The position numbers and the translations under genes were made by a program. Under the pieces are notes generated by a model, which was given only the letters and a program-made list of their open reading frames with translations, did no database searches and was not told the origin of the DNA. This document shows, one piece after another, positions 27,175-37,298 of a stretch of 64,000 nt of DNA. The DNA comes from Sulfurimonas sp. GTDB taxonomy: Bacteria > Campylobacterota > Campylobacteria > Campylobacterales > Sulfurimonadaceae. Each line of letters starts with the position of its first letter. Position 1 is the stretch's first letter. The stretch lies in the NCBI RefSeq assembly GCF_026991475.1, contig NZ_JALXBK010000047.1:62001-126000 (forward strand). The letters are read 5' to 3'.

Positions 27175-29661
27175 TTACACCTTTTCTATCGAAGCTGCAC
27201 TAAAACGGTAACCGTCAAAGAGAACCTCTGAATTTAAATTTTTGTCAAATGTTGGTAAAACTACAATTGAACCTGCAATTTTATTATCACTCACCACGTT
27301 TGCTGTAAGTTCCCCACTTGCAGTTTTCACTTTTACACGGTCACCTTCATTGAAATCAGAGCTAGATAAATACTCTTCACTCATATAAACACCACTCTTC
27401 TCATCAAGATTAGTAGTCTTTTGTGTAAACGCTGTAAACTGTCTTACAGGATTAGCTAGATAGATTATACAATCTTCAAGCTTATCATCGCTGAATTTTT
27501 CAACACTTTCATCATCATCGGTTGTAACTGCTACATTTTCTAACACATAACCGCGAACTTCTGTCCCATCATTCTCATAATGATTTGGAAGTGTATCAAA
27601 CGCTTGCGCTTTAAATCCAACAGTAGTTGGAAGTTTCACAGTGTAGTCAATCACATTTTTCGCATCAAATCCAAGTGCATTTGCAATATCATTAAGCTCA
27701 TATCCATTGTAGCCAATAGCTGCGTTTGTAGGATTTACACGCTTGTTAATACTTGTCAATGTCCCCTCTTGTTGGTTGATTGCTGGCATATCTAAATCAC
27801 CATCACCAAGTCCAGAGAGTACAAAATCACCATCTGTATTATATGCAACAGTGTAATCTCCTCTTTCATCATCGAGCTCACAAATAAGTGAAACACCAAG
27901 AGTGTTTGTAAGTGCAGGAATCATCACAAGTTCAAATTTAGAGTATTTCTCAACTAGAGCAACAAGACGCGCTAAGTTTCTAGCATTTGGATGTTTATAT
28001 AAATCTGGACCGACCATAAGGGCAAAAGTCTCTTTTTTCTTAAGGTTTTTCTCTAAAGTTTCCATAAATTTATCATCAGCACCTAAAATTTCAAGGAGTT
28101 TGTTATTATCTACTACAACTTCTTTAGATACTTTTTTAGGAACCATTTTAGATTTTTCTACTTCTACTTCTTCCTCTTCACCTGTCTCTTCATTCACTTT
28201 TTTCTCAATAACTTTCTCTATGACTTTTTCTTTAATAGTCTCAGTTACAGTGACTGTTTTTTCAGAGTGAAATGATGCAAGATACTTAACAATATCTTTT
28301 GGTAACTTCTCTTTATCGCCAAAGAGATCAAGCACCAAATACAGAGCTGCCTCTTCTTGAAGTGGAGCATGAGTAACAGTCATTATTGACTTACCAAGAC
28401 CTTCAATAATAGGATCTTTCACAGGATGAAAATAGAGCCCAGCACCTTTACTTACTGTAAGTGAGTTATTGAGTGCATATCTTGCGTTTGGATTATCAGT
28501 TTTGAGCGCTGACCCAACAGAGACTATAAAGTTTGTAGTATGTACTTTTTCTAAATCGCTGCCATAAAGTTTCGTACCACTAATTTTACTATACTCATTT
28601 AAAAATGTTTGGAATGCTTTTGCTTCACTGTTTACAAGTTTGTATCCAAACTTCTCTTTCATTGCTTGAAGCAAATATGCCTCTTCATTTGTAATAGTAG
28701 AAGTAAACGCAATAGTGTCTGCTTTTTTAAATGCAGCCACAGCAGCATCAAACGCAGCTTCATCTTTTGTAGCATCTGCATTTTGATAATCAAATCCATA
28801 ACGTCCAGCCCCACAAAGTGAAACATAGTTCCACTCATTCATCACACGGTAAATCTTATCTTCAGGATTATCAATACTTCCATGTTTTACATCATAAGAG
28901 AGTTGGCATCCAGCAGAACAGTGACCACAAGTTGCTGGAATTTGATTGAGTTCCCATGCATTTGATGTGTACATAAAGTGTGTATCTACAAGCGCTCCAA
29001 CAGGACAAACTGAAGCACACTCACCACAAGAAGTACAATCAAGAACATCTGTTCCATTTGTAAGTCCAATGACAGACTTGTTAAGCTTATTCCACATTGC
29101 GTATGCATCTTTTGGCATTTCAGCTTTATAGTCCGCATTTAAAGCATCTGCTCCACGAGGAATAGTTTTTAAAGAGTTGTCACCTATCATATCTTTACAA
29201 GCAGTTACACAACGCTCACATACAATACAAAGACCCGGATCATAATGTAAATGTCCCCAGTCATGAGAACTTCTATCTACATCTTTAATCGCATAGTTTT
29301 GAGAATCAACACCCATAAGGAGTGTATAGTTTTGTAACTCACACTCACCTGATTGATCACAAACACCACACTGAAGTGGATGATTGACATCATAAACTTC
29401 CATAATAGCACGACGCTCTTTTTCAATATTTTCTGTGGTCGTTGTGATATTCATTCCATCTTTTGCCTTAGCATTACAAGCATATACCTGCTTCCCATCT
29501 GCTTCAACTAAACAGATACGACATGCCAAAGTTGGACTACATCTTGTTAAATAACATATTGCAGGAATAAAAATATCATTTGCACGGGCTGCGTTTAATA
29601 AAAACTCACCCTCTTGCGTTTGAACCTCTTTTCCATCAATATTTATAGTAATCTTACTCAT
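27175..29661 (-). CDS. nuoG: NuoG-like Fe-S subunit, copy 2 in transcription order, with KE-rich insertion
   Basis: An 828-residue paralogue of the neighbouring NuoG. It has an N-terminal 2Fe-2S ferredoxin domain (CYLTRCSP, then ACRIC), the HPLQCGVCDQSGECELQN segment for N5 and neighbouring clusters, two 4Fe-4S motifs (CIVCERCVTAC, CTSCGECASVCPVG), the extra four-cysteine cluster (CGHCSAGC) and a molybdopterin-like domain. Residues about 464-518 (nt 28107-28270) are a charged Lys/Glu/Val-rich stretch with repeats of KEKVIEKVIEKK and EEEEVEVEK that the other copy lacks; it looks like a flexible or coiled-coil insertion. The start touches the stop of the upstream copy (TAATG). Confidence 0.93.
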   Translation of the reverse strand: MSKITINIDGKEVQTQEGEFLLNAARANDIFIPAICYLTRCSPTLACRICLVEADGKQVYACNAKAKDGMNITTTTENIEKERRAIMEVYDVNHPLQCGVCDQSGECELQNYTLLMGVDSQNYAIKDVDRSSHDWGHLHYDPGLCIVCERCVTACKDMIGDNSLKTIPRGADALNADYKAEMPKDAYAMWNKLNKSVIGLTNGTDVLDCTSCGECASVCPVGALVDTHFMYTSNAWELNQIPATCGHCSAGCQLSYDVKHGSIDNPEDKIYRVMNEWNYVSLCGAGRYGFDYQNADATKDEAAFDAAVAAFKKADTIAFTSTITNEEAYLLQAMKEKFGYKLVNSEAKAFQTFLNEYSKISGTKLYGSDLEKVHTTNFIVSVGSALKTDNPNARYALNNSLTVSKGAGLYFHPVKDPIIEGLGKSIMTVTHAPLQEEAALYLVLDLFGDKEKLPKDIVKYLASFHSEKTVTVTETIKEKVIEKVIEKKVNEETGEEEEVEVEKSKMVPKKVSKEVVVDNNKLLEILGADDKFMETLEKNLKKKETFALMVGPDLYKHPNARNLARLVALVEKYSKFELVMIPALTNTLGVSLICELDDERGDYTVAYNTDGDFVLSGLGDGDLDMPAINQQEGTLTSINKRVNPTNAAIGYNGYELNDIANALGFDAKNVIDYTVKLPTTVGFKAQAFDTLPNHYENDGTEVRGYVLENVAVTTDDDESVEKFSDDKLEDCIIYLANPVRQFTAFTQKTTNLDEKSGVYMSEEYLSSSDFNEGDRVKVKTASGELTANVVSDNKIAGSIVVLPTFDKNLNSEVLFDGYRFSAASIEKV

Positions 29662-31910
29662 TATACTACTCTCACTATTTTGGATTTTTCAAATCTATAT
29701 TGACTAAAATCTGCTGTCATATCAAAGCTTGGATTTAGCGCTATAGTTCCTTTTAATTCATCATCTTGTTTAAAGAGACGCTTTATGGTTTTTGAAGCAA
29801 AACGAATCTCTACTTCGTCACCGTCAGATATTCGAGCCGCTGCAGCAAACTGTGCAGAACCTCTTAAAGTGGTATCTTTTTCTAACTGTTTCGTTTTATT
29901 TGTAAACTGGTTAAATTGTAAAACAGGGTTACAGTGATAAATTACGGTACCATTAAACTCTGGCAACTCTGCAACCTCTTCTATTTTACCATCACCCTCG
30001 CAAGTAACTTCATCTAAAAGATACCCTCTTACGTCTTCACCGTAAACACTATAAAAGTTTTCAAGTGCATCAAACGCAACTGCTTTAAAACCTTTTGCTG
30101 TTGACAACTCTTTTGTATACTCAATCGTATTCTCTTTTTGCATACCTAAAGCATTTGCTAAATCATTTAAATTATACCCATCAAAAGCTAAAGCAACATT
30201 AAGTGGGAGAACTTGATTATCAACATTTACCACGCTACCTTCTACTTGGTTAAGTGCAGGCATAGCTAAATCAGCCTCTTTTAGAGATGAGAGTACAAAG
30301 TCACCTGCTGCGTTATAACCAACAACATCTGCTATATTTTCATCACGATCAAGTTCACAAAGAAGAGAGACACCAGCTGTATTTACTTCATTTGGTACAA
30401 CTACTAAAGAAAAATCTGTATATTTTTCAATAAGTGCCACAAGTTTTGCAATATTTTTCGCTCTTGAGTGTGCAAACAAATCACTACCAACAATTAAAAC
30501 ACGCTTATGCGCTCTTGTAAAAGCTTTACTCATAGATTTAAGTTCATCATCACCAATATTACTTTCAGCTTCTAAATACCCTAAATCTAAATCATCTAAA
30601 AATGCTCTACTTGACTCATCTATATCTACATTTTGTAGTAGTTCATTTGCAAGCAGTGCTATAACACCCTCTTCTGAACCTGCTTCATATTTCATAAGCT
30701 GCGTTGCAGTGTTTTTCATTAAAGCATCTTCCATAGGATGTGCATAGACAATTTTTGCACCATTATGTTGTGATGCAGTTCTTAATGCATATCGTACCAT
30801 CGGGTTATCAGTTGCTATTCTTGTACCAAAAACAATGGCTGCATCTGCTTGTTTAATAGCATCTAAAGAGCCACTATGGTGTAATTTTCCACTTATAGAG
30901 CTATATGCACTCATAAATTCACCATAGAGTCTTGCATCTTCATTGAAAAGTTTCACACCTAACTTCTCTTTTAAAAGTTGTAAAATATGTGCCTCTTCAT
31001 TTGTAATCATTGAAGAAAAACGGATAGCATTTGCACTTTTTAGAGTCTCAACTGCCTTATTAAACGCAGCTTCATCTTTTTGTGCACTATTTTGAAAATC
31101 AAATCCAAATCTACCAGCACCACATAGTGTTGTAAATTCATAATTGTTTTTCACTCTATAAATAGAATTTGCATTCTGTGTTCTATCACTACCATGTTTT
31201 ACTTCATACTCTAAAGAACACCCTGCCGAACAGTGTGCACATGTTGATGGAATACGTGAGAGTTCCCATGCATTTGCAGAGTATTTAAAGTCAGAACTTA
31301 CAAGTGCGCCAACAGGACAAACTGCGATACACTCTCCACAAAAAGTACAATCAAGAGTATCTGCATTTTTTGGAATAATAGATGAAGAGTATCCACCAAA
31401 TTTTACATCAATTGCATCATCGCCTATCACTTCATTACAGACATGCACACACTTCTCACACATAATACAGAGTGCAGGATCATAATTTATAACTCCCCAC
31501 TCCTTTACTGTTCTATGTTGATCTTTCGCTGAGAATTCTTGTTGTGATACACCAAATTCCAAAGTCATATTTTGTAGGTCACACTCTCCTGACTTGTCAC
31601 ATACACCACACTCTAAAGGATGATTTACATCATAAAGCTTCATAATATTTGTGCGTTCAAGTTCAAGCTCTTGAGAGTTCGTTTTTACTTCTATACCCTC
31701 AGTAGGAGGTGTATTACAACTTAATATAAAACCATCAACACCCTCAACTTCAACAGAACAGATACGACACGACGCACATGGAGATGTTTTTGAAATATAG
31801 CACATAGTAGGGATATAGATGTCATTTTTTCTTGCTACTTGCAAGATAGTTTCACCCTTTTGTGCAGTTACCTCTTTGCCATCAATTTTAAAATTAATTA
31901 TTTTACTCAT
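29661..31910 (-). CDS. nuoG: NuoG-like Fe-S subunit, copy 1 in transcription order
   Basis: A 749-residue NuoG with the same domain order: 2Fe-2S ferredoxin domain (CYISKTSPCASCRIC), HPLECGVCDKSGECDLQN, two 4Fe-4S motifs (CIMCEKCVHVC, CTFCGECIAVCPVG), CAHCSAGC and a C-terminal molybdopterin oxidoreductase-like domain. It is clearly related to the downstream copy along its whole length but well diverged, so the duplication is old. Both reading frames are intact. Confidence 0.94.
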   Translation of the reverse strand: MSKIINFKIDGKEVTAQKGETILQVARKNDIYIPTMCYISKTSPCASCRICSVEVEGVDGFILSCNTPPTEGIEVKTNSQELELERTNIMKLYDVNHPLECGVCDKSGECDLQNMTLEFGVSQQEFSAKDQHRTVKEWGVINYDPALCIMCEKCVHVCNEVIGDDAIDVKFGGYSSSIIPKNADTLDCTFCGECIAVCPVGALVSSDFKYSANAWELSRIPSTCAHCSAGCSLEYEVKHGSDRTQNANSIYRVKNNYEFTTLCGAGRFGFDFQNSAQKDEAAFNKAVETLKSANAIRFSSMITNEEAHILQLLKEKLGVKLFNEDARLYGEFMSAYSSISGKLHHSGSLDAIKQADAAIVFGTRIATDNPMVRYALRTASQHNGAKIVYAHPMEDALMKNTATQLMKYEAGSEEGVIALLANELLQNVDIDESSRAFLDDLDLGYLEAESNIGDDELKSMSKAFTRAHKRVLIVGSDLFAHSRAKNIAKLVALIEKYTDFSLVVVPNEVNTAGVSLLCELDRDENIADVVGYNAAGDFVLSSLKEADLAMPALNQVEGSVVNVDNQVLPLNVALAFDGYNLNDLANALGMQKENTIEYTKELSTAKGFKAVAFDALENFYSVYGEDVRGYLLDEVTCEGDGKIEEVAELPEFNGTVIYHCNPVLQFNQFTNKTKQLEKDTTLRGSAQFAAAARISDGDEVEIRFASKTIKRLFKQDDELKGTIALNPSFDMTADFSQYRFEKSKIVRVV

Positions 31911-31921
31911 TCATGACCTCC

Positions 31922-33958
31922 TTACGCCTGTACCATAGCGATGTAATAACAGCGCATACAGCGTTCAGCTTCACTGAGTGCTTCATCTTGTGTAAAGCCT
32001 AAGTTTACCTCTGCATTGTTATGTTTACGATACTCAGCATCTAAAACTGATGAGTGCTCACGAGGAAGGCCTGGAAGCCAACCGCTTACTTTCTCTTTTT
32101 TATCATAAACTTTCAATTTTGCAAGGTGATCTTCCATTATTTCATCATCGCTCAAAGTAATTTCACCACTTTGCACATAACGGCTAATGACAGAAGCTCC
32201 ACGTTTGGCTTGACCGACTGCGTTTACAATAGTCATAGGACCATATTCACAATCTCCAGAAGCAAAAATTCCCTTACGAGAAGTCATATAATCTTTCCCA
32301 TTTGTTTTAATAGTCGCCCATGAGGTCATCTCAATATCCCACTCCTCAGGCAAAAAGCCCAAATCAGCACTTTGAGAAACCGCAGGTATAAGATAATCTG
32401 CTTCTATAGTATAAGATTCACCCTCAATTTTTACAAGTTGTGCACGACCACCATTTGGATCAGGAACAAGCTCAAACTTATCAATTAAAAGCTCTCTTAA
32501 AATATCATCATCATCAGTTGTAATGTTATTAACCGCTGAATGAAATAAAAATTCTACACCCTCTTCAACAGCTTCGTGATACTCTTCATAAGTTGTATTG
32601 CGAATAATAGTCTTTTCATCACGGCGATAAATCATATACACTTTTTTTGCACCCGCTCTAATTGAACAACGCACAACATCCATAGATGTAAATCCACCAC
32701 CAACACAGACAACTGTTTTACCAGTTAAGTCCACAAAATCAGTTGGAAGCATCTGCTTCTCTTGGACTTCTTTTGGTGTTTTGATGTCAAATTTCTCATA
32801 AAGGTTTACCCAATCAAGAAAATCAATTGCACCCCAGTACCCTTTTATCTCTTCTCGTTCATTTTCACAACGAACCTTTTTAGAAATACGCGTACCAGAA
32901 GCTATCATTGTTGCATCATACTCTTTCTCAAAGCGACGCATATCTTCATCGGTTACCTTATAATTTGTAATAAAGTTAACACCCATATCTCGTACACACT
33001 CTATGTCTTGCATATATTTATCCCAAGGCATACGATACTCAGGAACACCGACAGTTACTTCACCACCAAGAACAGGAAGTTCTTCATAAACATCTACTTC
33101 GACACCATCTGCACAAAGATAATATGCTGTAGTAAGCCCGGCAGGACCAGCACCTACAACAGCCACTTTTTTGCCATTTGCAGGTTTCTTCTTCATAGGA
33201 TGAAAAAAGTCATAACCATGATCAGTTTCCCAATCAGCACCGAGACGCTTGAGTGACATAATAGAGATAGGCTCATCTAAATTTGTTCTACGACAAGCAT
33301 CCTCACATGGATGTGGACAGACACGACCACAAACATGTGCTAGCGGCATAGTCTGGCGAGTAGCCTCTAGGGAGTCATCAAAGCGTAAATCTCTTACACC
33401 TTCAATATAACCGGGAATATCAACATGTGATGGACAAGCATCTGTACAAGGTGCTGTTATTTTTGCAATATAAGCTACACTTTCATCATAATGAATAGAT
33501 TTTTTCTTCTCATTAATACACTCTAAAAAAGTATCTTCAAAATGCTCCATCAAATCTAAAATAGGATTTGGAACAGTTTTTCCAATCTCACATTTAGAAG
33601 TAACCTGCATACTTTTTGCTATCTCTTTTAAGTGATCTAAATCAGAAATTTCACCCTCACCACGAGCAATTTTATCGAGTACATCATATAAAATACGACC
33701 ACCCCAACGACCAGGAGCACAACGCCCGCACGCTTCAGAATAGACCTGATACTGTGCCGCATACTCCATAGCCAAACGAATAACATCTACATTCTCATGA
33801 AACAGTGCAACACCGTCCCAACCTATAAAGGCTTTTGAGTCTCGATGATCATCATATTGTGCTGGTAGATTATAAGCTGACTCTTCCCACTCTTCTTCTG
33901 GCTTGCCTATATTATTTATAGACTCCCCATTCCAAGTAGAAAAATATACTTTACTCAA
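31922..33958 (-). CDS. GltD-like FAD/NAD(P) oxidoreductase fused to a NuoF-type C-terminal domain, in the nuoF position
   Basis: A 678-residue protein. Residues about 40-150 resemble the C-terminal iron-sulfur part of NuoF (YSEACGRCAPGRWGGRILYDVL, later TSKCEIG). Of the four ligands to cluster N3, C77, C80 and C123 are kept but the third is Gly83. From about residue 165 it is a glutamate-synthase-small-subunit (GltD/NfnB) type module: cysteine clusters at 171, 175, 210, 214, 218 and 222, an FAD site GAGPAG near 269, and a second dinucleotide site CVGGGFTSMDVVR. The FMN and NADH domain of true NuoF is absent. It would feed electrons to complex I from NAD(P)H or a ferredoxin-type donor; the donor is unknown. 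Confidence 0.87.
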   Translation of the reverse strand: MSKVYFSTWNGESINNIGKPEEEWEESAYNLPAQYDDHRDSKAFIGWDGVALFHENVDVIRLAMEYAAQYQVYSEACGRCAPGRWGGRILYDVLDKIARGEGEISDLDHLKEIAKSMQVTSKCEIGKTVPNPILDLMEHFEDTFLECINEKKKSIHYDESVAYIAKITAPCTDACPSHVDIPGYIEGVRDLRFDDSLEATRQTMPLAHVCGRVCPHPCEDACRRTNLDEPISIMSLKRLGADWETDHGYDFFHPMKKKPANGKKVAVVGAGPAGLTTAYYLCADGVEVDVYEELPVLGGEVTVGVPEYRMPWDKYMQDIECVRDMGVNFITNYKVTDEDMRRFEKEYDATMIASGTRISKKVRCENEREEIKGYWGAIDFLDWVNLYEKFDIKTPKEVQEKQMLPTDFVDLTGKTVVCVGGGFTSMDVVRCSIRAGAKKVYMIYRRDEKTIIRNTTYEEYHEAVEEGVEFLFHSAVNNITTDDDDILRELLIDKFELVPDPNGGRAQLVKIEGESYTIEADYLIPAVSQSADLGFLPEEWDIEMTSWATIKTNGKDYMTSRKGIFASGDCEYGPMTIVNAVGQAKRGASVISRYVQSGEITLSDDEIMEDHLAKLKVYDKKEKVSGWLPGLPREHSSVLDAEYRKHNNAEVNLGFTQDEALSEAERCMRCYYIAMVQA

Positions 33959-33967
33959 AACAGATTC

Positions 33968-34192
33968 CTATTTTTTAACAACGATAGTCCAATCGACTTC
34001 GTTAAATTTTAGTGAGTTATACAGTTCATACCCACACTCTTTTACCAAATCAGCAGAGCGCTGAATTGGAGTAAAATCGCCTATTTCAAAAAGAAAAATC
34101 AATGTTTCATTCTCTTTATGCTTTTCACCTAAAATCTCTTTCATACGAGGTTCAAAATCATTTCCGAGTTTTCTTAAGTCATATCTTTTCAT
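33968..34192 (-). CDS. NuoE-position small protein
   Basis: A 74-residue protein without cysteines, beginning [21 protein letters not shown]. It occupies the nuoE slot between nuoD and the GltD-like gene, as does the similar-sized protein in Helicobacter and Campylobacter complex I operons. It lacks the thioredoxin-fold 2Fe-2S domain of real NuoE, so it cannot carry that cluster. It is likely a structural adaptor for the unusual input module. Start touches the nuoD stop. Confidence 0.78.
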   Translation of the reverse strand: MKRYDLRKLGNDFEPRMKEILGEKHKENETLIFLFEIGDFTPIQRSADLVKECGYELYNSLKFNEVDWTIVVKK

Positions 34193-35433
34193 TATCTGTC
34201 AACCTCACCAAATACGATATTTGTAGTACCAATAATAGATACAACATCCGGAATATAGTGACCAGGTAAAAGGTCAGTTAAAATCCCTGTATGCCAGAAC
34301 GATGGCGCACGAAGTTTCAATCTATATGGATATGGTCCACCTTGCGAATTAATGTAGAAGCCAAGCTCACCTTTTGGTGATTCTGTAGCCACATAAACTT
34401 CACCAACCGGTGGTCTCATACCTTGTGTTACAAGTACAAAATGTTGCATCAAAGAGTAGTTTTGTGTCATAATATCTAGCTTAGGTGCTGAGATATATTT
34501 TGGAGCATGAGCCATAAGCTCTGTTTGACCATCTTTTTCACACTGCTCATACATTTCCATACATTGATAAAGAATTTTTGCAGATTCACGCATCTCTTCC
34601 ATATAAACACGGTAACGCGCAAAGTTATCACCTTTATCTGAAAAAGGTACATTAAATTCTACTTCATCATATAACTCGTATGGCTCTTCTTTACGAATAT
34701 CCCAAGCAACACCAGAAGCTCTAAGCATTGGACCTGTACATGCCCAAGAGAGTGCCATTTCAGTTGAGATAGTTCCAACCTCTTCCATTCTCATAAGCCA
34801 AATACGGTTAGAATCCAGTAAATCTTCATAATCTTTAATATTTTGAGGAAGTTTATTTAAAAACACTCTTAATTGGTGTAAGAAACTATCTTGAATATCT
34901 AAAGGAACACCACCAATACGAATAGCAGCATGTGTCAAACGCGCACCACAATAACCTTCAATAATATCCATAAGATATTCTCTTTCACGGAATGCGAAAA
35001 GAAAAACTGTCATTGCCCCAATATCTAGTGCTGTCGTTGCTAACCAGAAAAGATGAGACATCAAACGGTTAATCTCTAAAAGAAGCATACGAATAACTTT
35101 TGCACGACGAGGAACTTCAAGCCCAATAAGTTTTTCAACTGCAAGAGCAAACCCATAGTTGTTTGAAGATGAAGCAATATAATCCATACGGTCAGTTGTA
35201 GGCATAAACTCGTTATAAATCATATTTTCAGCCATCTTCTCCATACCACGGTGAAGATACCCTACATCGGGATGTGCTTTAACAATCTGTTCTTGTTGCA
35301 AATGCAACATTAAACGCAACTGTCCGTGAGCAGATGGATGTTGTGGACCAAAGTTTAGTACCAGTTCATTGTCATCTCTGTCAAATGTTATATTTTCAAA
35401 AAATGGTGTTAATCTATTTTTTACTTGTGCCAT
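34192..35433 (-). CDS. nuoD: NADH-quinone oxidoreductase-type subunit D
   Basis: A 413-residue hydrogenase-large-subunit-like protein. It contains [14 protein letters not shown] (quinone-site His), [14 protein letters not shown] and the C-terminal [14 protein letters not shown] ending ([21 protein letters not shown]). It forms the quinone pocket with NuoB. Confidence 0.97.
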   Translation of the reverse strand: MAQVKNRLTPFFENITFDRDDNELVLNFGPQHPSAHGQLRLMLHLQQEQIVKAHPDVGYLHRGMEKMAENMIYNEFMPTTDRMDYIASSSNNYGFALAVEKLIGLEVPRRAKVIRMLLLEINRLMSHLFWLATTALDIGAMTVFLFAFREREYLMDIIEGYCGARLTHAAIRIGGVPLDIQDSFLHQLRVFLNKLPQNIKDYEDLLDSNRIWLMRMEEVGTISTEMALSWACTGPMLRASGVAWDIRKEEPYELYDEVEFNVPFSDKGDNFARYRVYMEEMRESAKILYQCMEMYEQCEKDGQTELMAHAPKYISAPKLDIMTQNYSLMQHFVLVTQGMRPPVGEVYVATESPKGELGFYINSQGGPYPYRLKLRAPSFWHTGILTDLLPGHYIPDVVSIIGTTNIVFGEVDR

Positions 35434-35446
35434 ATTTTATACCACC

Positions 35447-36253
35447 CTATCTTTGTGGATCATCAATTACTTTTGATGACTCTTTATCTAATTTTGTAAC
35501 CATAAATACGCCACCCTCTTCTTGATAAGATTCAACATGAGGCTCTTCATTACCTGTAATCTCAGTACCTTTTGGAACTTCAAATCCAAGACGAGAAAAA
35601 CGCTCAGAATCATATCTATCAACACGAGCAGTATCACGAAGTTCAGGCCCAATAATATCGCGAGCCTCTTTTCCATAAATTTTATCTACTTCATACCATG
35701 CAGCAAACTCATCACCCTCAAGAGGATATGTTTTAAGAAGTGGATGTCCCTGCCAGTCGTATGGCATCAAAATACGCTTCATAAATGGATGGTTATTTGC
35801 TTCAATTCCAAACATATCAAACATTTCACGCTCAGCCCAATCTGCACTTCTAAAGAGTTTTTCTACAGAGTCAACAGCTTGACCATTCTCAATAAAATAC
35901 TTCACACGAATACGCTTGCGCTTAGTCATAGAAAGCATTTGGTAAAAGATTTCAAAAGTGTTATCTTTTGCAAGCCAATCAATAGCGCTCATCTCTGAGA
36001 GTTGTGTATATGCTAATTCATCTCTCATAAGTTCTAAAACACCATATATATCGTGAGCATTGATGTACACAACCATTTGCTCTACTTGAATATATGCATC
36101 TTTTACTTCAAACTTTGCTTTAATAGCCTCTAAATCAGCTGCAAAAACAGCATCTGTATCTACCGCAGATTTTGGCACTTGTGGTGCAACATAAAATCTG
36201 TCAGTATAGTAAGCTTTTGCTTGTACATTGTCTTTAGGTTTATACGCTCTCAT
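35447..36253 (-). CDS. nuoC: NADH-quinone oxidoreductase-type subunit C
   Basis: A 268-residue peripheral subunit. The conserved part includes AEREMFDMFGIEANNHPFMKRILMPYDWQGHPLLKTYPLEG. The N-terminal 45 residues and C-terminal 50 residues are extra compared with E. coli-type NuoC domains. C and D are separate genes. Confidence 0.95.
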   Translation of the reverse strand: MRAYKPKDNVQAKAYYTDRFYVAPQVPKSAVDTDAVFAADLEAIKAKFEVKDAYIQVEQMVVYINAHDIYGVLELMRDELAYTQLSEMSAIDWLAKDNTFEIFYQMLSMTKRKRIRVKYFIENGQAVDSVEKLFRSADWAEREMFDMFGIEANNHPFMKRILMPYDWQGHPLLKTYPLEGDEFAAWYEVDKIYGKEARDIIGPELRDTARVDRYDSERFSRLGFEVPKGTEITGNEEPHVESYQEEGGVFMVTKLDKESSKVIDDPQR

Positions 36254-36254
36254 A

Positions 36255-36764
36255 TTACATTAACCTTTTAGCTTTTTGTGCATTGCCTGCTTTGTTAGCA
36301 CGAATCTTTTTTTGTAACAACATTACACCATACTGAAGTGTTTCAGGACGAGGTGCACAACCAGGAAGATACAAATCAACAGGAATAATTCTATCAACAC
36401 CTTGAACAGTTGCATAAGTGTTGAACATACCACCAGTATTAGCACATGAACCCATACTTATTACCCATCTTGGCTCTGTCATTTGGTCATACAAACGTTT
36501 AATAAACTCAGAGTGTTTTTTTGTAAGCGTTCCCGCAACAATCATTACATCTGATTGACGAGGAGAAGCTCTAAAAATAGTACCAAAACGGTCAAAGTCA
36601 TATCTTGATGCACCCGCTGCCATCATCTCAATACCACAACAAGCAAGACCATAAGTCATAGCCCAAAGGGAGTTTGAACGCCCCCAGTTTACAATTTTAT
36701 CAACACTTGTAAGTGCTATTGGTAAACCGGCATCTTGTGTATAATTTACTTTATGTTGTGCCAT
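36255..36764 (-). CDS. nuoB: NADH-quinone oxidoreductase-type subunit B (cluster N2)
   Basis: A 169-residue subunit that ligates the terminal cluster N2: CCGIEMM (adjacent cysteines), GSCANTGG and PGCAPRPE. I place the start at the ATG at 36764, preceded by AAAAAAGGAGC at good spacing, giving [13 protein letters not shown]; an upstream ATG at 36785 lies inside the ribosome-binding region. It overlaps the end of nuoA by 19 bases. Confidence 0.96.
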   Translation of the reverse strand: MAQHKVNYTQDAGLPIALTSVDKIVNWGRSNSLWAMTYGLACCGIEMMAAGASRYDFDRFGTIFRASPRQSDVMIVAGTLTKKHSEFIKRLYDQMTEPRWVISMGSCANTGGMFNTYATVQGVDRIIPVDLYLPGCAPRPETLQYGVMLLQKKIRANKAGNAQKAKRLM

Positions 36765-37135
36765 TCTAATGCTCCTTTTTTCCATGCATATACAAAACCA
36801 ATTGCTAAGAGAACTATGAAAGTTACCATCTCAACAAAACCAAACCAGCCAAGAACTTTAAAGTCTACTGCCCATGGGAACATAAATACGATTTCAACAT
36901 CAAATAGCAAAAATAGCAGTGCAAACAGATAAAACTGTGGTGACACTCTATTTGGCTGTTTTGTGATTTCTGGTCCACATTCATAAACTGAAAGTTTAAT
37001 CTTTTCACTATCTTTGCGTGCAAGCGCACGACTCGCTAGTCTAGCCACTACAGTCGTTGTAATGAATGCACCAAATGTTATAACAAACAGTACAAAGACC
37101 CCAAAATACGGATTTGCAGTGTTAATATGCTCCAT
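36746..37135 (-). CDS. nuoA: NADH-quinone oxidoreductase-type subunit A
   Basis: A 129-residue, three-helix membrane protein with the conserved loop [39 protein letters not shown]. First gene of the fourteen-gene complex I operon on the minus strand. An AAAAGGTAGG ribosome-binding sequence lies a few bases before the ATG. Confidence 0.95.
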   Translation of the reverse strand: MEHINTANPYFGVFVLFVITFGAFITTTVVARLASRALARKDSEKIKLSVYECGPEITKQPNRVSPQFYLFALLFLLFDVEIVFMFPWAVDFKVLGWFGFVEMVTFIVLLAIGFVYAWKKGALEWHNIK

Positions 37136-37255
37136 ATAAACCTACCTTTTTAAATTAAAAGTTGTATTTCTAACCCATACTTCATTAGAAAAAACAGTTC
37201 ATTTACTATATCTAAAAGAGTATTAAAAAAAGTTGTGATGGAAGGAAAAAGGGGA

Positions 37256-37282
37256 AATGATGTCACTTAATGCAACATCATT
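37256..37282. terminator. Stem-loop between AAA ATPase gene and nuoA
   Basis: AATGATGT at 37256-37263 pairs with ACATCATT at 37275-37282 around an 11-base loop. On the minus strand it is followed by CCCCTTTTTCC. It lies just past the AAA ATPase stop and could be a weak terminator ahead of the nuo promoter. The 163-bp gap also contains TATAGT (minus strand, 37210-37205), a possible nuo -10 box. Both are tentative. Confidence 0.35.
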
Positions 37283-37298
37283 AAGGTAAAATATTTGT

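Noticed and set aside
27175..31910. The two NuoG frames as one gene split by a frameshift
   Set aside because: Each has its own start, complete N-terminal 2Fe-2S domain and full length, so they are two genes.
36765..36785. Longer nuoB with the start at 36785
   Set aside because: Those seven codons cover the AAGGAGC ribosome-binding sequence for the ATG at 36764, and the NuoB family starts close to that position.
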